DNA of 64,000 nucleotides from Pontibacter mucosus (GTDB taxonomy: Bacteria; Bacteroidota; Bacteroidia; Cytophagales; Hymenobacteraceae). Below, one piece after another: positions 46,771-54,517 of this stretch (within the stretch, counting starts at the first letter, position 1; the number at the start of each line of letters is the position of its first letter). The DNA is taken from assembly GCF_003054055.1 (NCBI RefSeq), contig NZ_QBKI01000003.1, positions 62,001 to 126,000 of the forward strand. Reading direction: 5' to 3'. Position numbers and translations under genes: made by a program. A model generated the notes under the pieces. The model had not been told where the DNA came from. It was given only the letters and a program-made list of their open reading frames with translations, and made no database searches.

Positions 46771-47019
46771 ATGAAGAAGATAGCTTTCATATCTACAGCT
46801 ATCGTGCTGGTAATCTTAGGAAGGTTGTGGCTCGGTGTATATCATCATGATGAATTTGCAGAAACACATCTATTTATCAAGCATCGACCAACATGGAAAT
46901 GGACATTCTACTCCCCAATTGGTATGAGCGATAAGAAAGTTGAAGACCTAAGTATAGAGCAAAAGAAAGAGCAGCTTCTATTTGAAGAGTTCATTAGTAG
47001 CAAAGGAATGAGTAAGTAA
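46771..47019 (+). CDS. Small protein with one membrane segment (82 aa)
   Basis: One N-terminal membrane helix (ISTAIVLVILGRLWLGVY) with a short polar tail. No family recognised. AT-rich codon use, in line with adjacent small genes, unlike the GC-rich surroundings. Confidence 0.55.
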   Translation: MKKIAFISTAIVLVILGRLWLGVYHHDEFAETHLFIKHRPTWKWTFYSPIGMSDKKVEDLSIEQKKEQLLFEEFISSKGMSK

Positions 47020-47053
47020 GTCCAGAAAAACGAAACCACAACAAAACCTATAA

Positions 47054-47491
47054 GTTAGCTACGCCACATTATAGGCAAGTCCGTTATGCTTAACCACAAT
47101 CATAGAAGAAATAATGAGAGCTAATAAAAAGTATTTCACAGCTCAAAACCTGTATATACTTTGGGCAATTATATCAGGTATTGCTATTGTGGTTGTGCCG
47201 CTGATATTAGGACTTACTTCGTCAGGTGGAGAGCAGAAGCCGTTAACTTGGATAGCTTTTACAATCGAGCCAATAGTTTGGGGATTTCTGTTGTTGAGTG
47301 TTCTGACAGCGCTGATATTTCAGGAATGGGTAAAGAGGTATTGGTACATCAATTTACTGGTGCTTGGACTAACAGCTTGGATTCTGTTCAGCTACTATTT
47401 CCAATAAACCCGCAAAAGCGAATGAATGGCATTGCATAGCCCTGCACATAAACTATGCTCTCGCTCGTCTTATATACCAAACGTTAGCTAC
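47054..47491. repeat. Cassette-like segment bounded by GTTAGCTAC
   Basis: The 9-mer GTTAGCTAC occurs at 47054-47062 and 47483-47491 in the same orientation, 429 bases apart, enclosing one small gene. Near the first copy lie the inverted repeat CCTATAA/TTATAGG and a CGTTATGC; near the second lie GCATAG/CTATGC and AGCGA/TCGCT pairs. The arrangement is reminiscent of integron attC sites flanking a cassette, but no attC consensus is complete and no integrase is in the window. Confidence 0.35.
47114..47407 (+). CDS. Small membrane protein (97 aa)
   Basis: Three predicted membrane segments: LYILWAIISGIAIVVVPLIL, IVWGFLLLSVLTALIF and LLVLGLTAWILFSYYF. No recognised family. It is the gene enclosed by the GTTAGCTAC direct repeats and is AT-rich like the two genes before it. 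Confidence 0.6.
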   Translation: MRANKKYFTAQNLYILWAIISGIAIVVVPLILGLTSSGGEQKPLTWIAFTIEPIVWGFLLLSVLTALIFQEWVKRYWYINLLVLGLTAWILFSYYFQ

Positions 47492-47532
47492 TTAAAATCT
47501 AAAACACGCTCAACTAAATCCACGCAAACTAA

Positions 47533-47559
47533 AAAAGGCAGGTCTAAAACCTGCCTTTT
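47533..47559 (-). terminator. ychF terminator
   Basis: Stem AAAAGGCAGGT with its complement around a 5-base loop, downstream of ychF. Confidence 0.85.
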
Positions 47560-47585
47560 CTGCTATTGATACTTTGTACCCTTCC

Positions 47586-48683
47586 TTACACGTTAAAGCG
47601 GAAGTGCATGATGTCGCCGTCCTGCACCACGTAGTCCTTGCCTTCCACAGCCATTTTACCGGCTTCTTTGATTTTGGCTTCTGTTTTATACTCCTGGTAA
47701 TCCTTCAGCTTAATCACTTCGGCGCGGATGAAGCCTTTCTCAAAGTCAGAGTGGATAACGCCGGCAGCCTGAGGAGCTTTCCAACCTTTCTGGATCGTCC
47801 AGGCGCGCACTTCCTTCACACCAGCCGTAAAATAGGTGATAAGGTTGAGCAGGTCGTAAGAAGCACGAATCAGCTTGTTCAGGCCAGACTCCTTCAGGCC
47901 ATACTCAGCCAGGAACATTTCTTTTTCCTCCTCGTCGGTCAGCTCGGCAATCTGCGCTTCGATAGAGGCAGAGATAAGCACTACCTGCGCGTTTTCGTTC
48001 TTCACGTGCTCGGCCAGTGCCTTGGAGTACTCGTTGCCTTCAATCATGGAATTTTCATCCACGTTGGCGGCATAAATCACAGGCTTGGCTGTTAGCAGCT
48101 TCAGATCCTCTACTGCTTCCAGGTCGTCCTCGGTCACCTCCAGGCTGCGGGCGTTCAGGCCGGCCTCCAGGTGCGCTTTATACTTCTCTAGGCTGGCCAT
48201 TTCCTTCTTGGCCTTGGCGTCGCCGGACTTGGCCGTGCGGATTACTTTCTGGATTTTCTTGTCGATCGACTCCAGGTCCTTCAGCTGCAGCTCGGTGTCG
48301 ATGATTTCTTTATCAGAGATTGGGTTTACCTTACCGTCTACGTGCACGATGTTCGGGTCCTCGAAGCAACGCACCACGTGGATGATGGCGTCTACCTCAC
48401 GGATGTTGGCCAGGAACTTGTTGCCCAGGCCTTCGCCCTTGCTGGCACCTTTTACCAGGCCGGCAATGTCTACAAACTCAATCACGGTTGGCAGCACGCG
48501 CTCCGGGTGCACCAGCTCTTCCAGTATCTGCAGGCGCTCGTCGGGCACCGTAATCACGCCCACGTTCGGCTCGATGGTACAGAAAGGATAGTTGGCAGAC
48601 TCTGCCTTGGCGTTAGAAATAGCGTTGAACAGGGTAGACTTGCCAACATTTGGCAGCCCCACAATACCGCATCGTAGTCCCAT
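47586..48683 (-). CDS. ychF: Redox-regulated ATPase YchF (OBG family)
   Basis: A 365-residue Obg-like ATPase: G1 GLPNVGKSTLFNA (8-20), VEFVDIAGLVKGASKG (G3) and the C-terminal TGS domain ending YVVQDGDIMHFRFNV. YchF prefers ATP because its G4 lacks NKxD; it associates with ribosomes and with oxidative stress responses. A -7 box lies 29 bases upstream. Confidence 0.97.
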   Translation of the reverse strand: MGLRCGIVGLPNVGKSTLFNAISNAKAESANYPFCTIEPNVGVITVPDERLQILEELVHPERVLPTVIEFVDIAGLVKGASKGEGLGNKFLANIREVDAIIHVVRCFEDPNIVHVDGKVNPISDKEIIDTELQLKDLESIDKKIQKVIRTAKSGDAKAKKEMASLEKYKAHLEAGLNARSLEVTEDDLEAVEDLKLLTAKPVIYAANVDENSMIEGNEYSKALAEHVKNENAQVVLISASIEAQIAELTDEEEKEMFLAEYGLKESGLNKLIRASYDLLNLITYFTAGVKEVRAWTIQKGWKAPQAAGVIHSDFEKGFIRAEVIKLKDYQEYKTEAKIKEAGKMAVEGKDYVVQDGDIMHFRFNV

Positions 48684-48711
48684 TTATACTTTAGTTTTTT
48701 GTATCAGGCCG

Positions 48712-48719
48712 CAAATATA
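48712..48719 (-). promoter_or_regulatory. Bacteroidota -7 box for ychF
   Basis: Minus strand TATATTTG (TAnnTTTG), about 29 bases before the ATG. Confidence 0.5.
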
Positions 48720-48782
48720 CAACAATTTAGGCTGCCATGCGCGCTTATACTTTTAAATAAGCAGGGGGGAGGGGGCAAAGAA

Positions 48783-48811
48783 AAAAGCCCGCGGGAATCC
48801 ACGGGCTTTTG
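48783..48811 (-). terminator. Terminator of the DUF3276 gene
   Basis: Stem AAAAGCCCG with CGGGCTTTT around a 10-base loop, followed by a TATACTT. Confidence 0.75.
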
Positions 48812-48841
48812 CTATACTTTCTTATTTGTAAAGCGGGAGGG

Positions 48842-49174
48842 TTATTCCCACTTCAGTTCTTCGTCAAACGAAGCTTCCTCGGTTTGAGCCACCGGGTTCT
48901 CCAGGGCGGCGAGGGCTTCTTCCGTCAGCAGATCGGATTTAACGTGGTCGATAGTTTCCTGCAGTGCCTCCATAAACTTGGCGAAATCTTCTTTGTACAG
49001 AAAGATCTTGTGCTTTTCATAGGAGAAGCTGTCGTCTTTAAACTTGCGCTTGCTCTCTGTGATAGTCACGTAAAAGTCGTTGGATCGCGTTGACTTTACA
49101 TCAAAGAAATACGTTCTCTTCCCGGCTCTTACTCTCTGGGAATAAATTTCAGCTTTGTCGTTGTTCTCTTCCAC
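48842..49174 (-). CDS. DUF3276 PUR-alpha-like nucleic acid-binding protein
   Basis: A 110-residue protein of a Bacteroidota-typical family with a PUR repeat: IYSQRVRAGKRTYFFDVKST and SKRKFKDDSFSYEKHKIFLY. PUR proteins bind purine-rich single strands. The start is GTG at 49174: an in-frame TAA lies two codons upstream and no ATG is available, so GTG is forced unless translation starts inside the domain. The acidic tail is longer than in many members. Confidence 0.88.
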   Translation of the reverse strand: MEENNDKAEIYSQRVRAGKRTYFFDVKSTRSNDFYVTITESKRKFKDDSFSYEKHKIFLYKEDFAKFMEALQETIDHVKSDLLTEEALAALENPVAQTEEASFDEELKWE

Positions 49175-49255
49175 CGTTAATTAGACGTTAAATTCAACCT
49201 TGAGAACCTAAAAGTAATATATACTTCTGATATATAAAAGTTTTGGAATTTAAAA

Positions 49256-49285
49256 TTTGCCTAAATTATTTTAGCTCTATATTTG
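49256..49285 (+). promoter_or_regulatory. Promoter of the rlpA/DUF58 pair (-33 and -7)
   Basis: TTTG at 49256-49259 and TATATTTG at 49278-49285 are 18 bases apart, fitting the Bacteroidota TTTG-N(about 19)-TAnnTTTG layout. The ATG follows at 49310. Confidence 0.65.
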
Positions 49286-49309
49286 TAGCCGGACCAATCA
49301 TGTAATACT

Positions 49310-49723
49310 ATGAATTTATGTTCAGTAGTATTGTTCTTTCTGATTTCTGTTTTTTCGGGCCCGGATAGCTTCACGGCAGACGGCAAAGCCAGCTACTACG
49401 CCGACCGCTTTCATGGCCAGCGCACCGCCAGCGGCGAGCGCTACGACAAAACCCAGCTAACGGCCGCCCACGCCTCCCTGCCCTTCGACACCAAAGTGCA
49501 GGTCACGAACCTCAAGAACGGCAAAAGCGTGGTGGTGCGCATCAACGACAGGATGGCCGCCAGCAAATACCGCGTCATCGACCTCTCCAGAGCAGCCGCC
49601 CATGAGATCGGCATGATACGCGACGGCACCGTAACGGTAAGTATAGCCGTGGTACCCGACGAGCCGGCACAACAAGATGCGCCCGTTGCCGTTTCAGATG
49701 CAGAAACCAAGCCCCAGCTGTAA
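49310..49723 (+). CDS. rlpA: RlpA-like septal ring lytic transglycosylase
   Basis: A 137-residue secreted protein with signal peptide and a double-psi beta-barrel: [21 protein letters not shown], then THDSLPF-like [20 protein letters not shown] and VVRINDRM and [12 protein letters not shown]. RlpA cleaves naked peptidoglycan strands. No SPOR domain is present. The DUF58 gene starts 3 bases after its stop, so the pair may be co-translated. Confidence 0.88.
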   Translation: MNLCSVVLFFLISVFSGPDSFTADGKASYYADRFHGQRTASGERYDKTQLTAAHASLPFDTKVQVTNLKNGKSVVVRINDRMAASKYRVIDLSRAAAHEIGMIRDGTVTVSIAVVPDEPAQQDAPVAVSDAETKPQL

Positions 49724-49726
49724 ACC

Positions 49727-50638
49727 ATGAAAAAGCCGCTCACCCTTGCCGATGTACAGAAGTTCGAGAACATGGAGTTTCTGGCAAAGCAACTGGTCGA
49801 GGGCTTTATCACTGGACTGCACCAGTCGCCTTACCACGGATTTTCGGTAGAGTTTTCGGAACACCGTCTCTACAACAACGGCGAGAGCACCCGCCACATC
49901 GACTGGAAAGTATACGCCCGCACCGATAAGCTTTTTGTGAAGCGCTTTGAGGAGGAAACCAACCTGCGCTGCCACATCCTGCTCGACGTGTCGCCCTCAA
50001 TGTATTACCCGCTGGAAAACAACGGCAAACTCACCTTTTCCATACTTTGTGCCGCCGCCCTGGCCACGCTCTTGCGCAAGCAGCGCGACGCCGTGGGTTT
50101 GGTTACCTTCTCTGACAGGATAGAGCAGCAGACGCCGGTTCGCTCCACCGCCTCACACCTGAACACCCTGCTTATACTTTTGCAGCAGCAACTGGACCAG
50201 CAGCCCACCGCCAAGGATACCAACGTAGCCGAAGTGGTGCACCATATTGCGCAGCAAATCCCCAAGCGCTCTTTGGTAGTGATTTTTAGCGATATGCTGA
50301 GCAAGGTGGATGACCTGGATGAGATTTTCTCGGCACTGCAACACCTTAAGCATCAGAACCACGAGGTGCTTATTTTCCATGTGATGGACCGCAAAACCGA
50401 GGAGGAATTTGATTTTGCTGAGCGCCCTTACGTGTTTGTGGATGTGGAGACGGGGCAGGAGCTAAAACTGCAGCCCTCGCAGGTGCGCGAGCATTACCGC
50501 ACGGCTGTAGAAAAGTATAAAAAAGACTTGGCGCTAAAGTGCGGACAGTATAAAATAGACTTTGTGCCCGTAGACATCAGCGAGCCCTTTGACAAAGTTT
50601 TATACGCCTATCTGGTAAAGCGGGCTAAGGGAAGATAG
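49727..50638 (+). CDS. DUF58 domain protein (vWA-like)
   Basis: A 303-residue protein with the DUF58 signature RHIDWKVYARTDKLFVKRFEEE and a vWA-like fold with the MIDAS pattern LLDVSPSM. DUF58 proteins usually sit with a MoxR ATPase and Bat proteins and act in envelope maturation; those partners are absent here, where the neighbour is rlpA. The spacing of 3 bases suggests coupling. It has no signal peptide. Confidence 0.88.
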   Translation: MKKPLTLADVQKFENMEFLAKQLVEGFITGLHQSPYHGFSVEFSEHRLYNNGESTRHIDWKVYARTDKLFVKRFEEETNLRCHILLDVSPSMYYPLENNGKLTFSILCAAALATLLRKQRDAVGLVTFSDRIEQQTPVRSTASHLNTLLILLQQQLDQQPTAKDTNVAEVVHHIAQQIPKRSLVVIFSDMLSKVDDLDEIFSALQHLKHQNHEVLIFHVMDRKTEEEFDFAERPYVFVDVETGQELKLQPSQVREHYRTAVEKYKKDLALKCGQYKIDFVPVDISEPFDKVLYAYLVKRAKGR

Positions 50639-50708
50639 TTGTTCGTTATTAGTTAATCGTTATTCGTTTTAGGTCGATTAACGAGCAACGAATAACGCAC
50701 AACGAAAA
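50639..50708. repeat. Short inverted-repeat spacer
   Basis: GTTAATCG and CGATTAAC face each other, and GTTCGTTATT recurs as AATAACG-type complement, so the two convergent genes share a hairpin that may terminate both. Confidence 0.55.
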
Positions 50709-52301
50709 TTAATTGCCCTCGCGATCGTAGGCGTGCACCCGCACATCTTTGGTGGTTTTGTCCTTGGCTTCCGTGCCGAAATTTATCTCGTTGCCGCGTT
50801 CGGTGTCGTATACCTGTGTATACTTTTTCCAGCCGCTCACGCTGGAGTTGTCCGTTATTTCATCCTCGCCCAATCCGCCGTAAATTTTGACAAGTATACT
50901 TTCATCTGCCTGGCCGGAAAGTATAAATTTGTCATCCCCAGCCAATCCATGGAGTATAATTTCCTCGGTTTCGCCTCGCTTAAAGATGCGCTTGTAGAGT
51001 TGGCGTGCGGGAGCAGCACCTGTGGCAGGTCTCGTAACGATTACCTCCACATCTCCATCACCAAGGCGCTTTACAACAAACTGCTCCGGTGCATCCGAAC
51101 CAGGAATCGTTACCTTCTTAGCAAGTATAGCATACATCTGTGCGGCTGCCTTGGGAAGCAGATGGCGACGGCTTTTCAAGTTGTGGGCCATTTCCGGGCC
51201 AACCAAAGTATAAATTGGTAGCGGCAGCTCCTTTACTGCCCTGTCGATCACATCATCGGTTAATTGCTGCTGCATCTCCTGGGCAATACGTTGCCAATCC
51301 TCCCGGCTTAGTTCGTGCAGCAGGCGCTCATCTATAAATTTAGCGTTCAGCATGTACGCCTTCACGTCGCTAAAGTCGTGGTCAAAAGTATGGAACTTGC
51401 GACCCAGCAGCTTACTGGTGGCGATGGACGGTATCAAACCGCTCTTCATTTTCAGGAAAACCTGGTCACGGTCTTTGGGCACGGGAAAGTAAGTTGTATC
51501 CGCCCTTTGCGCGGTAACAGCCCAATCCCACTGGCCCTTGTGCCGGTCCCAATCACCCAGGAGCAGGTCCAGCAGGCGGGCGCGGGCAAAGGCCTCTTGG
51601 CTAAAGTGATAGGTATTGCGCAGAAACCGCTTCCGAAGTGCGCCCTCCGAGTCCTCGAAGTTAAAGACATCTGCTGAAAAGGCAGGAGTGATGTCGGCGG
51701 GGCTGTCATACTTTTCTTCCAGCATAAAAACCTTACCCTGTACCAGTAGGCTGAACTCGCCGAAAGTTGTATCAGTGGCGGCCACATAGTATAGCTTAGG
51801 GTTAGTATGATAAACGCCCACGGCGCTGGCCAAAGGTGGCACCACCAGGGCGCCGAAAGGGTTGGCCGCAGAGGTCTGGTCGCGAAGCACATTAGTGACA
51901 AAGGTAGATTGCCAGAACGGGCTCACCACCTCCTTGGGATCTTTGTCGAGGGAGCGGAAGGCGTAGAGGCGGCCCTGCCTGTCTTCCAGTTGAAAGCTGG
52001 TGGTCTGGTAGCCGCCGCCTTTTTTCACCACCTGCAGGCCGCCGTTCACGGAGTCTAACCTGAAAACGGGTAGTTTAACCGGTGTTGTCCAGAGCGGACG
52101 GTGGTGGTTTCCCCAGAAAAAACGGTGAAAGCCGCTGCGGTCGTAGTGGCGCCCCAGTATCACCCAGGCGCTATCCGGACCGGCAGCGGCTTTCCCGTTC
52201 AGTTCTTCCTCAGTAGCCAGGGCATCGTGCTGGAAAAATTCCTCGTTTACGCAGCTGCTCAGAGCCAGACTGCAAAACAGCACCAACGCCACTCGCTTCA
52301 T
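50709..52301 (-). CDS. Large lipoprotein with kinase-like GDWDRH motif; possibly lacks its beta-barrel
   Basis: A 530-residue lipoprotein (LALSSC). It contains LLDLLLGDWDRHKGQWDW and TYFPVPKDRDQVFLKM, which I associate with phosphatidylinositol 3/4-kinase- or HipA-like folds inside large Bacteroidota outer-membrane proteins that usually continue into a C-terminal surface-antigen barrel. Here the gene stops at VHAYDREGN, close to where the barrel should begin. It may be truncated or a natural short form. The catalytic role is unknown. Confidence 0.6.
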   Translation of the reverse strand: MKRVALVLFCSLALSSCVNEEFFQHDALATEEELNGKAAAGPDSAWVILGRHYDRSGFHRFFWGNHHRPLWTTPVKLPVFRLDSVNGGLQVVKKGGGYQTTSFQLEDRQGRLYAFRSLDKDPKEVVSPFWQSTFVTNVLRDQTSAANPFGALVVPPLASAVGVYHTNPKLYYVAATDTTFGEFSLLVQGKVFMLEEKYDSPADITPAFSADVFNFEDSEGALRKRFLRNTYHFSQEAFARARLLDLLLGDWDRHKGQWDWAVTAQRADTTYFPVPKDRDQVFLKMKSGLIPSIATSKLLGRKFHTFDHDFSDVKAYMLNAKFIDERLLHELSREDWQRIAQEMQQQLTDDVIDRAVKELPLPIYTLVGPEMAHNLKSRRHLLPKAAAQMYAILAKKVTIPGSDAPEQFVVKRLGDGDVEVIVTRPATGAAPARQLYKRIFKRGETEEIILHGLAGDDKFILSGQADESILVKIYGGLGEDEITDNSSVSGWKKYTQVYDTERGNEINFGTEAKDKTTKDVRVHAYDREGN

Positions 52302-52312
52302 GTAATTTAGTT

Positions 52313-52407
52313 AAGAGTGATGAGTTAAGAGTTATAAGTTATTAGTTGTTAGTAATAGGAATGGTGAACGAGCCACTTTTAACTCATAACTCTCAACTCT
52401 TAACTCA
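52313..52407. repeat. Iterated GAGTTAAGAGTTATGAG-type inverted spacer
   Basis: The segment GAGTTAAGAGTTATAAGTT near 52323 is answered by AACTCATAACTCTCAACTC and CTTAACTC near 52378-52406 on the other strand. This iterated 7-base-like spacer can fold as a long hairpin between two minus-strand genes. Confidence 0.6.
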
Positions 52408-52412
52408 ATAAG

Positions 52413-54059
52413 CTATTTATTTTCGGTGTAATACTGCATCAACCCGCTGGTAGAGCTGTCGTGAGGGGAGGTTTTGCCCTGCAGCAGCTCGCCCTCAATG
52501 GTGCCAGCCAGTTGCTTACCCAGTTCCACGCCCCACTGGTCGAAGCTGTAGATGTTCCAGATCACGCCCTGCACGAAGGTTTTGTGCTCGTACATGGCAA
52601 TTAGGCTGCCCAGCTCAAATGGCGTCAGCTTTTTCATCATGATGGAGGTGGTGGGCTTGTTGCCCTCGAAGAGTTTGTGTGGCAGCAGCTGCTCCAGTTC
52701 CTCGCCGCTCATGCCTTTCTGCGTCAGTTCCTCACGCACTTCCTCCGCGTTTTTGCCTTTCATCAGTGCTTCTGTTTGGGCAAAGAAGTTCGACAGCAGC
52801 AGCGGGTGGTGGGTACCGATAGGGTTGTGGCTTTCGGCCGGGGCGATGAAGTCGCAGGGGATCAGGATGGTGCCCTGGTGGATAAGCTGGAAGAACGAGT
52901 GCTGGCTGTTGGTGCCTGCCGCGCCCCATACCACCGGCTGCGTCTGGTAATCCACGCGCTTGCCGTTGCGGTCGGTGCTTTTGCCGTTGCTTTCCATCAG
53001 CAGCTGCTGCAGGTACTCGGGCAGCAGACGCAGGTACTGGTCATACGGAAGTATGGCATGGGTCTGGCAGCCGAAGAAATTCGTGTACCAGATGCTCAGC
53101 AGCGCCATCAGCACCGGAACATTTTTCTCCAGAGGCTCCTGGCGGAAGTGCTTGTCCATCGACTCGGCACCAAGCAGCAGCTCCTCGAACTTCTCATAGC
53201 CCAAAGCGCAGGCTACCGACAAGCCAATAGCCGACCAAAGCGAGAAGCGGCCGCCCACCCAATCCCAGAAACGAAAAGCGTTTTCCTCGGCAATACCAAA
53301 CTTGGTCACCGCCTCGATGTTAGTGGAAAGCGCCACAAAGTGCTTTTTGATGTGCTCTCGGTCCACGGCCTTCTGCAGGAACCAGCCGCGCGCTGTTTCG
53401 GCGTTGGTGATGGTTTCCTTCGTAGTGAAGGTCTTGGAGGCGATGATGAACAACGTCGTTTCCGGGTCCAGTTTGCGCAGTACCTCAGCGGCGTCGGTGC
53501 CATCCACGTTGGAGATAAAGTATACTTCCAGGTCTGGCTTCTGGTATTTCTTCAGCGCCTCTACCACCATTTTGGGTCCTAAGTCAGAGCCGCCGATGCC
53601 GATGTTCACGATGCTCTGGATGCGCTTGCCGGTGTAGCCGGTCCACACGCCGGAGTGCAGCTTGTCGCAGAACGTACGCATCTGCTCCTGCACCTGGCGC
53701 ACTTCCTCAAGGGCGTTCTCGCCCTCCACCTCCAGGCTTTCTTCGGAGAAATTGCGCAGGGCCGTGTGCAGCACGGCGCGGTTTTCAGTGGCGTTTATCT
53801 TTTCCCCGCTAAACATACTTTCTATCGCTCCGGGCACATCCATTTCCCCGGCCAGTTGCACCAGCAGCTGCAGCGTTTCCTCGGTTACGCGGTTTTTGGA
53901 GAGGTCGTAGATGGTATTGTTCAGGCGGAAAGTATACTTGTTGAAACGGTCCGGATCCTGGGCAAACAACTCGCGCAGGTGCAGGGGCTGCACGGCCTTA
54001 AAGTGTTCCTCCAGTTTTTTCCAGGCCTGGGTAGTGGTTGGTGCTTGGTTTTTCAGCAT
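52413..54059 (-). CDS. pgi: Glucose-6-phosphate isomerase
   Basis: A 548-residue enzyme that interconverts glucose-6-P and fructose-6-P. Signatures: [20 protein letters not shown] (sugar-phosphate loop), [16 protein letters not shown] and catalytic Glu in [20 protein letters not shown], with [18 protein letters not shown] holding the catalytic His. It is monocistronic and distant from the trehalose cluster downstream, whose product is glucose-6-P. Confidence 0.97.
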   Translation of the reverse strand: MLKNQAPTTTQAWKKLEEHFKAVQPLHLRELFAQDPDRFNKYTFRLNNTIYDLSKNRVTEETLQLLVQLAGEMDVPGAIESMFSGEKINATENRAVLHTALRNFSEESLEVEGENALEEVRQVQEQMRTFCDKLHSGVWTGYTGKRIQSIVNIGIGGSDLGPKMVVEALKKYQKPDLEVYFISNVDGTDAAEVLRKLDPETTLFIIASKTFTTKETITNAETARGWFLQKAVDREHIKKHFVALSTNIEAVTKFGIAEENAFRFWDWVGGRFSLWSAIGLSVACALGYEKFEELLLGAESMDKHFRQEPLEKNVPVLMALLSIWYTNFFGCQTHAILPYDQYLRLLPEYLQQLLMESNGKSTDRNGKRVDYQTQPVVWGAAGTNSQHSFFQLIHQGTILIPCDFIAPAESHNPIGTHHPLLLSNFFAQTEALMKGKNAEEVREELTQKGMSGEELEQLLPHKLFEGNKPTTSIMMKKLTPFELGSLIAMYEHKTFVQGVIWNIYSFDQWGVELGKQLAGTIEGELLQGKTSPHDSSTSGLMQYYTENK

Positions 54060-54163
54060 AGTTCTCAGCGTTGTGCGGTTTATACCCCGGCGGCACAGGC
54101 CAGGTTACAGTTGCTTTGGTTTGTAGGTTACGTATAAGTAGGGCAGGCAACATGCCTCCGTTC

Positions 54164-54171
54164 CAAAGTTA
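54164..54171 (-). promoter_or_regulatory. Bacteroidota -7 box for pgi
   Basis: Minus strand TAACTTTG (TAnnTTTG), about 105 bases before the pgi ATG; position implies a leader of about 95 bases, so confidence is low. Confidence 0.35.
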
Positions 54172-54291
54172 GAAAATCCTGCAGATAATACTTGCTTTTG
54201 CTATATAATGGTTGCCGGGGCGCTCAAATCAAAATGCCTGCCGCTGCGTAGGTATAACATTAGGTCTGCCATACTTTAAACAGAACTGACT

Positions 54292-54477
54292 ATGGAAGAG
54301 AGAAGAAACAATATGCCGGAGAAAGCCGGCAAAAAGAAACCTATCCTGAATGAAGATGAGGGCAAGCGTACCCCGCCCGGGCCAACAGGCTATATAACCG
54401 GCGGAAAAACACAGGCTACCCGTCCTGAGCAGGGGCCAGACGTACCGCCGCAGGATCGCACCACGGGTATTCCGTAG
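54292..54477 (+). CDS. Small Pro/Gly/Lys-rich protein (61 aa)
   Basis: A 61-residue, highly charged and Pro-rich product (EERRNNMPEKAGKKKP, GPTGYITGGKTQ), likely disordered. Similar small frames are common upstream of ATPase or stress genes, but this could be non-coding. It is co-directional with the P-type ATPase 40 bases downstream. Confidence 0.45.
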   Translation: MEERRNNMPEKAGKKKPILNEDEGKRTPPGPTGYITGGKTQATRPEQGPDVPPQDRTTGIP

Positions 54478-54517
54478 GCTGAAAACACGATAGTATCCCC
54501 GCTGAACCGGCCCCGTC

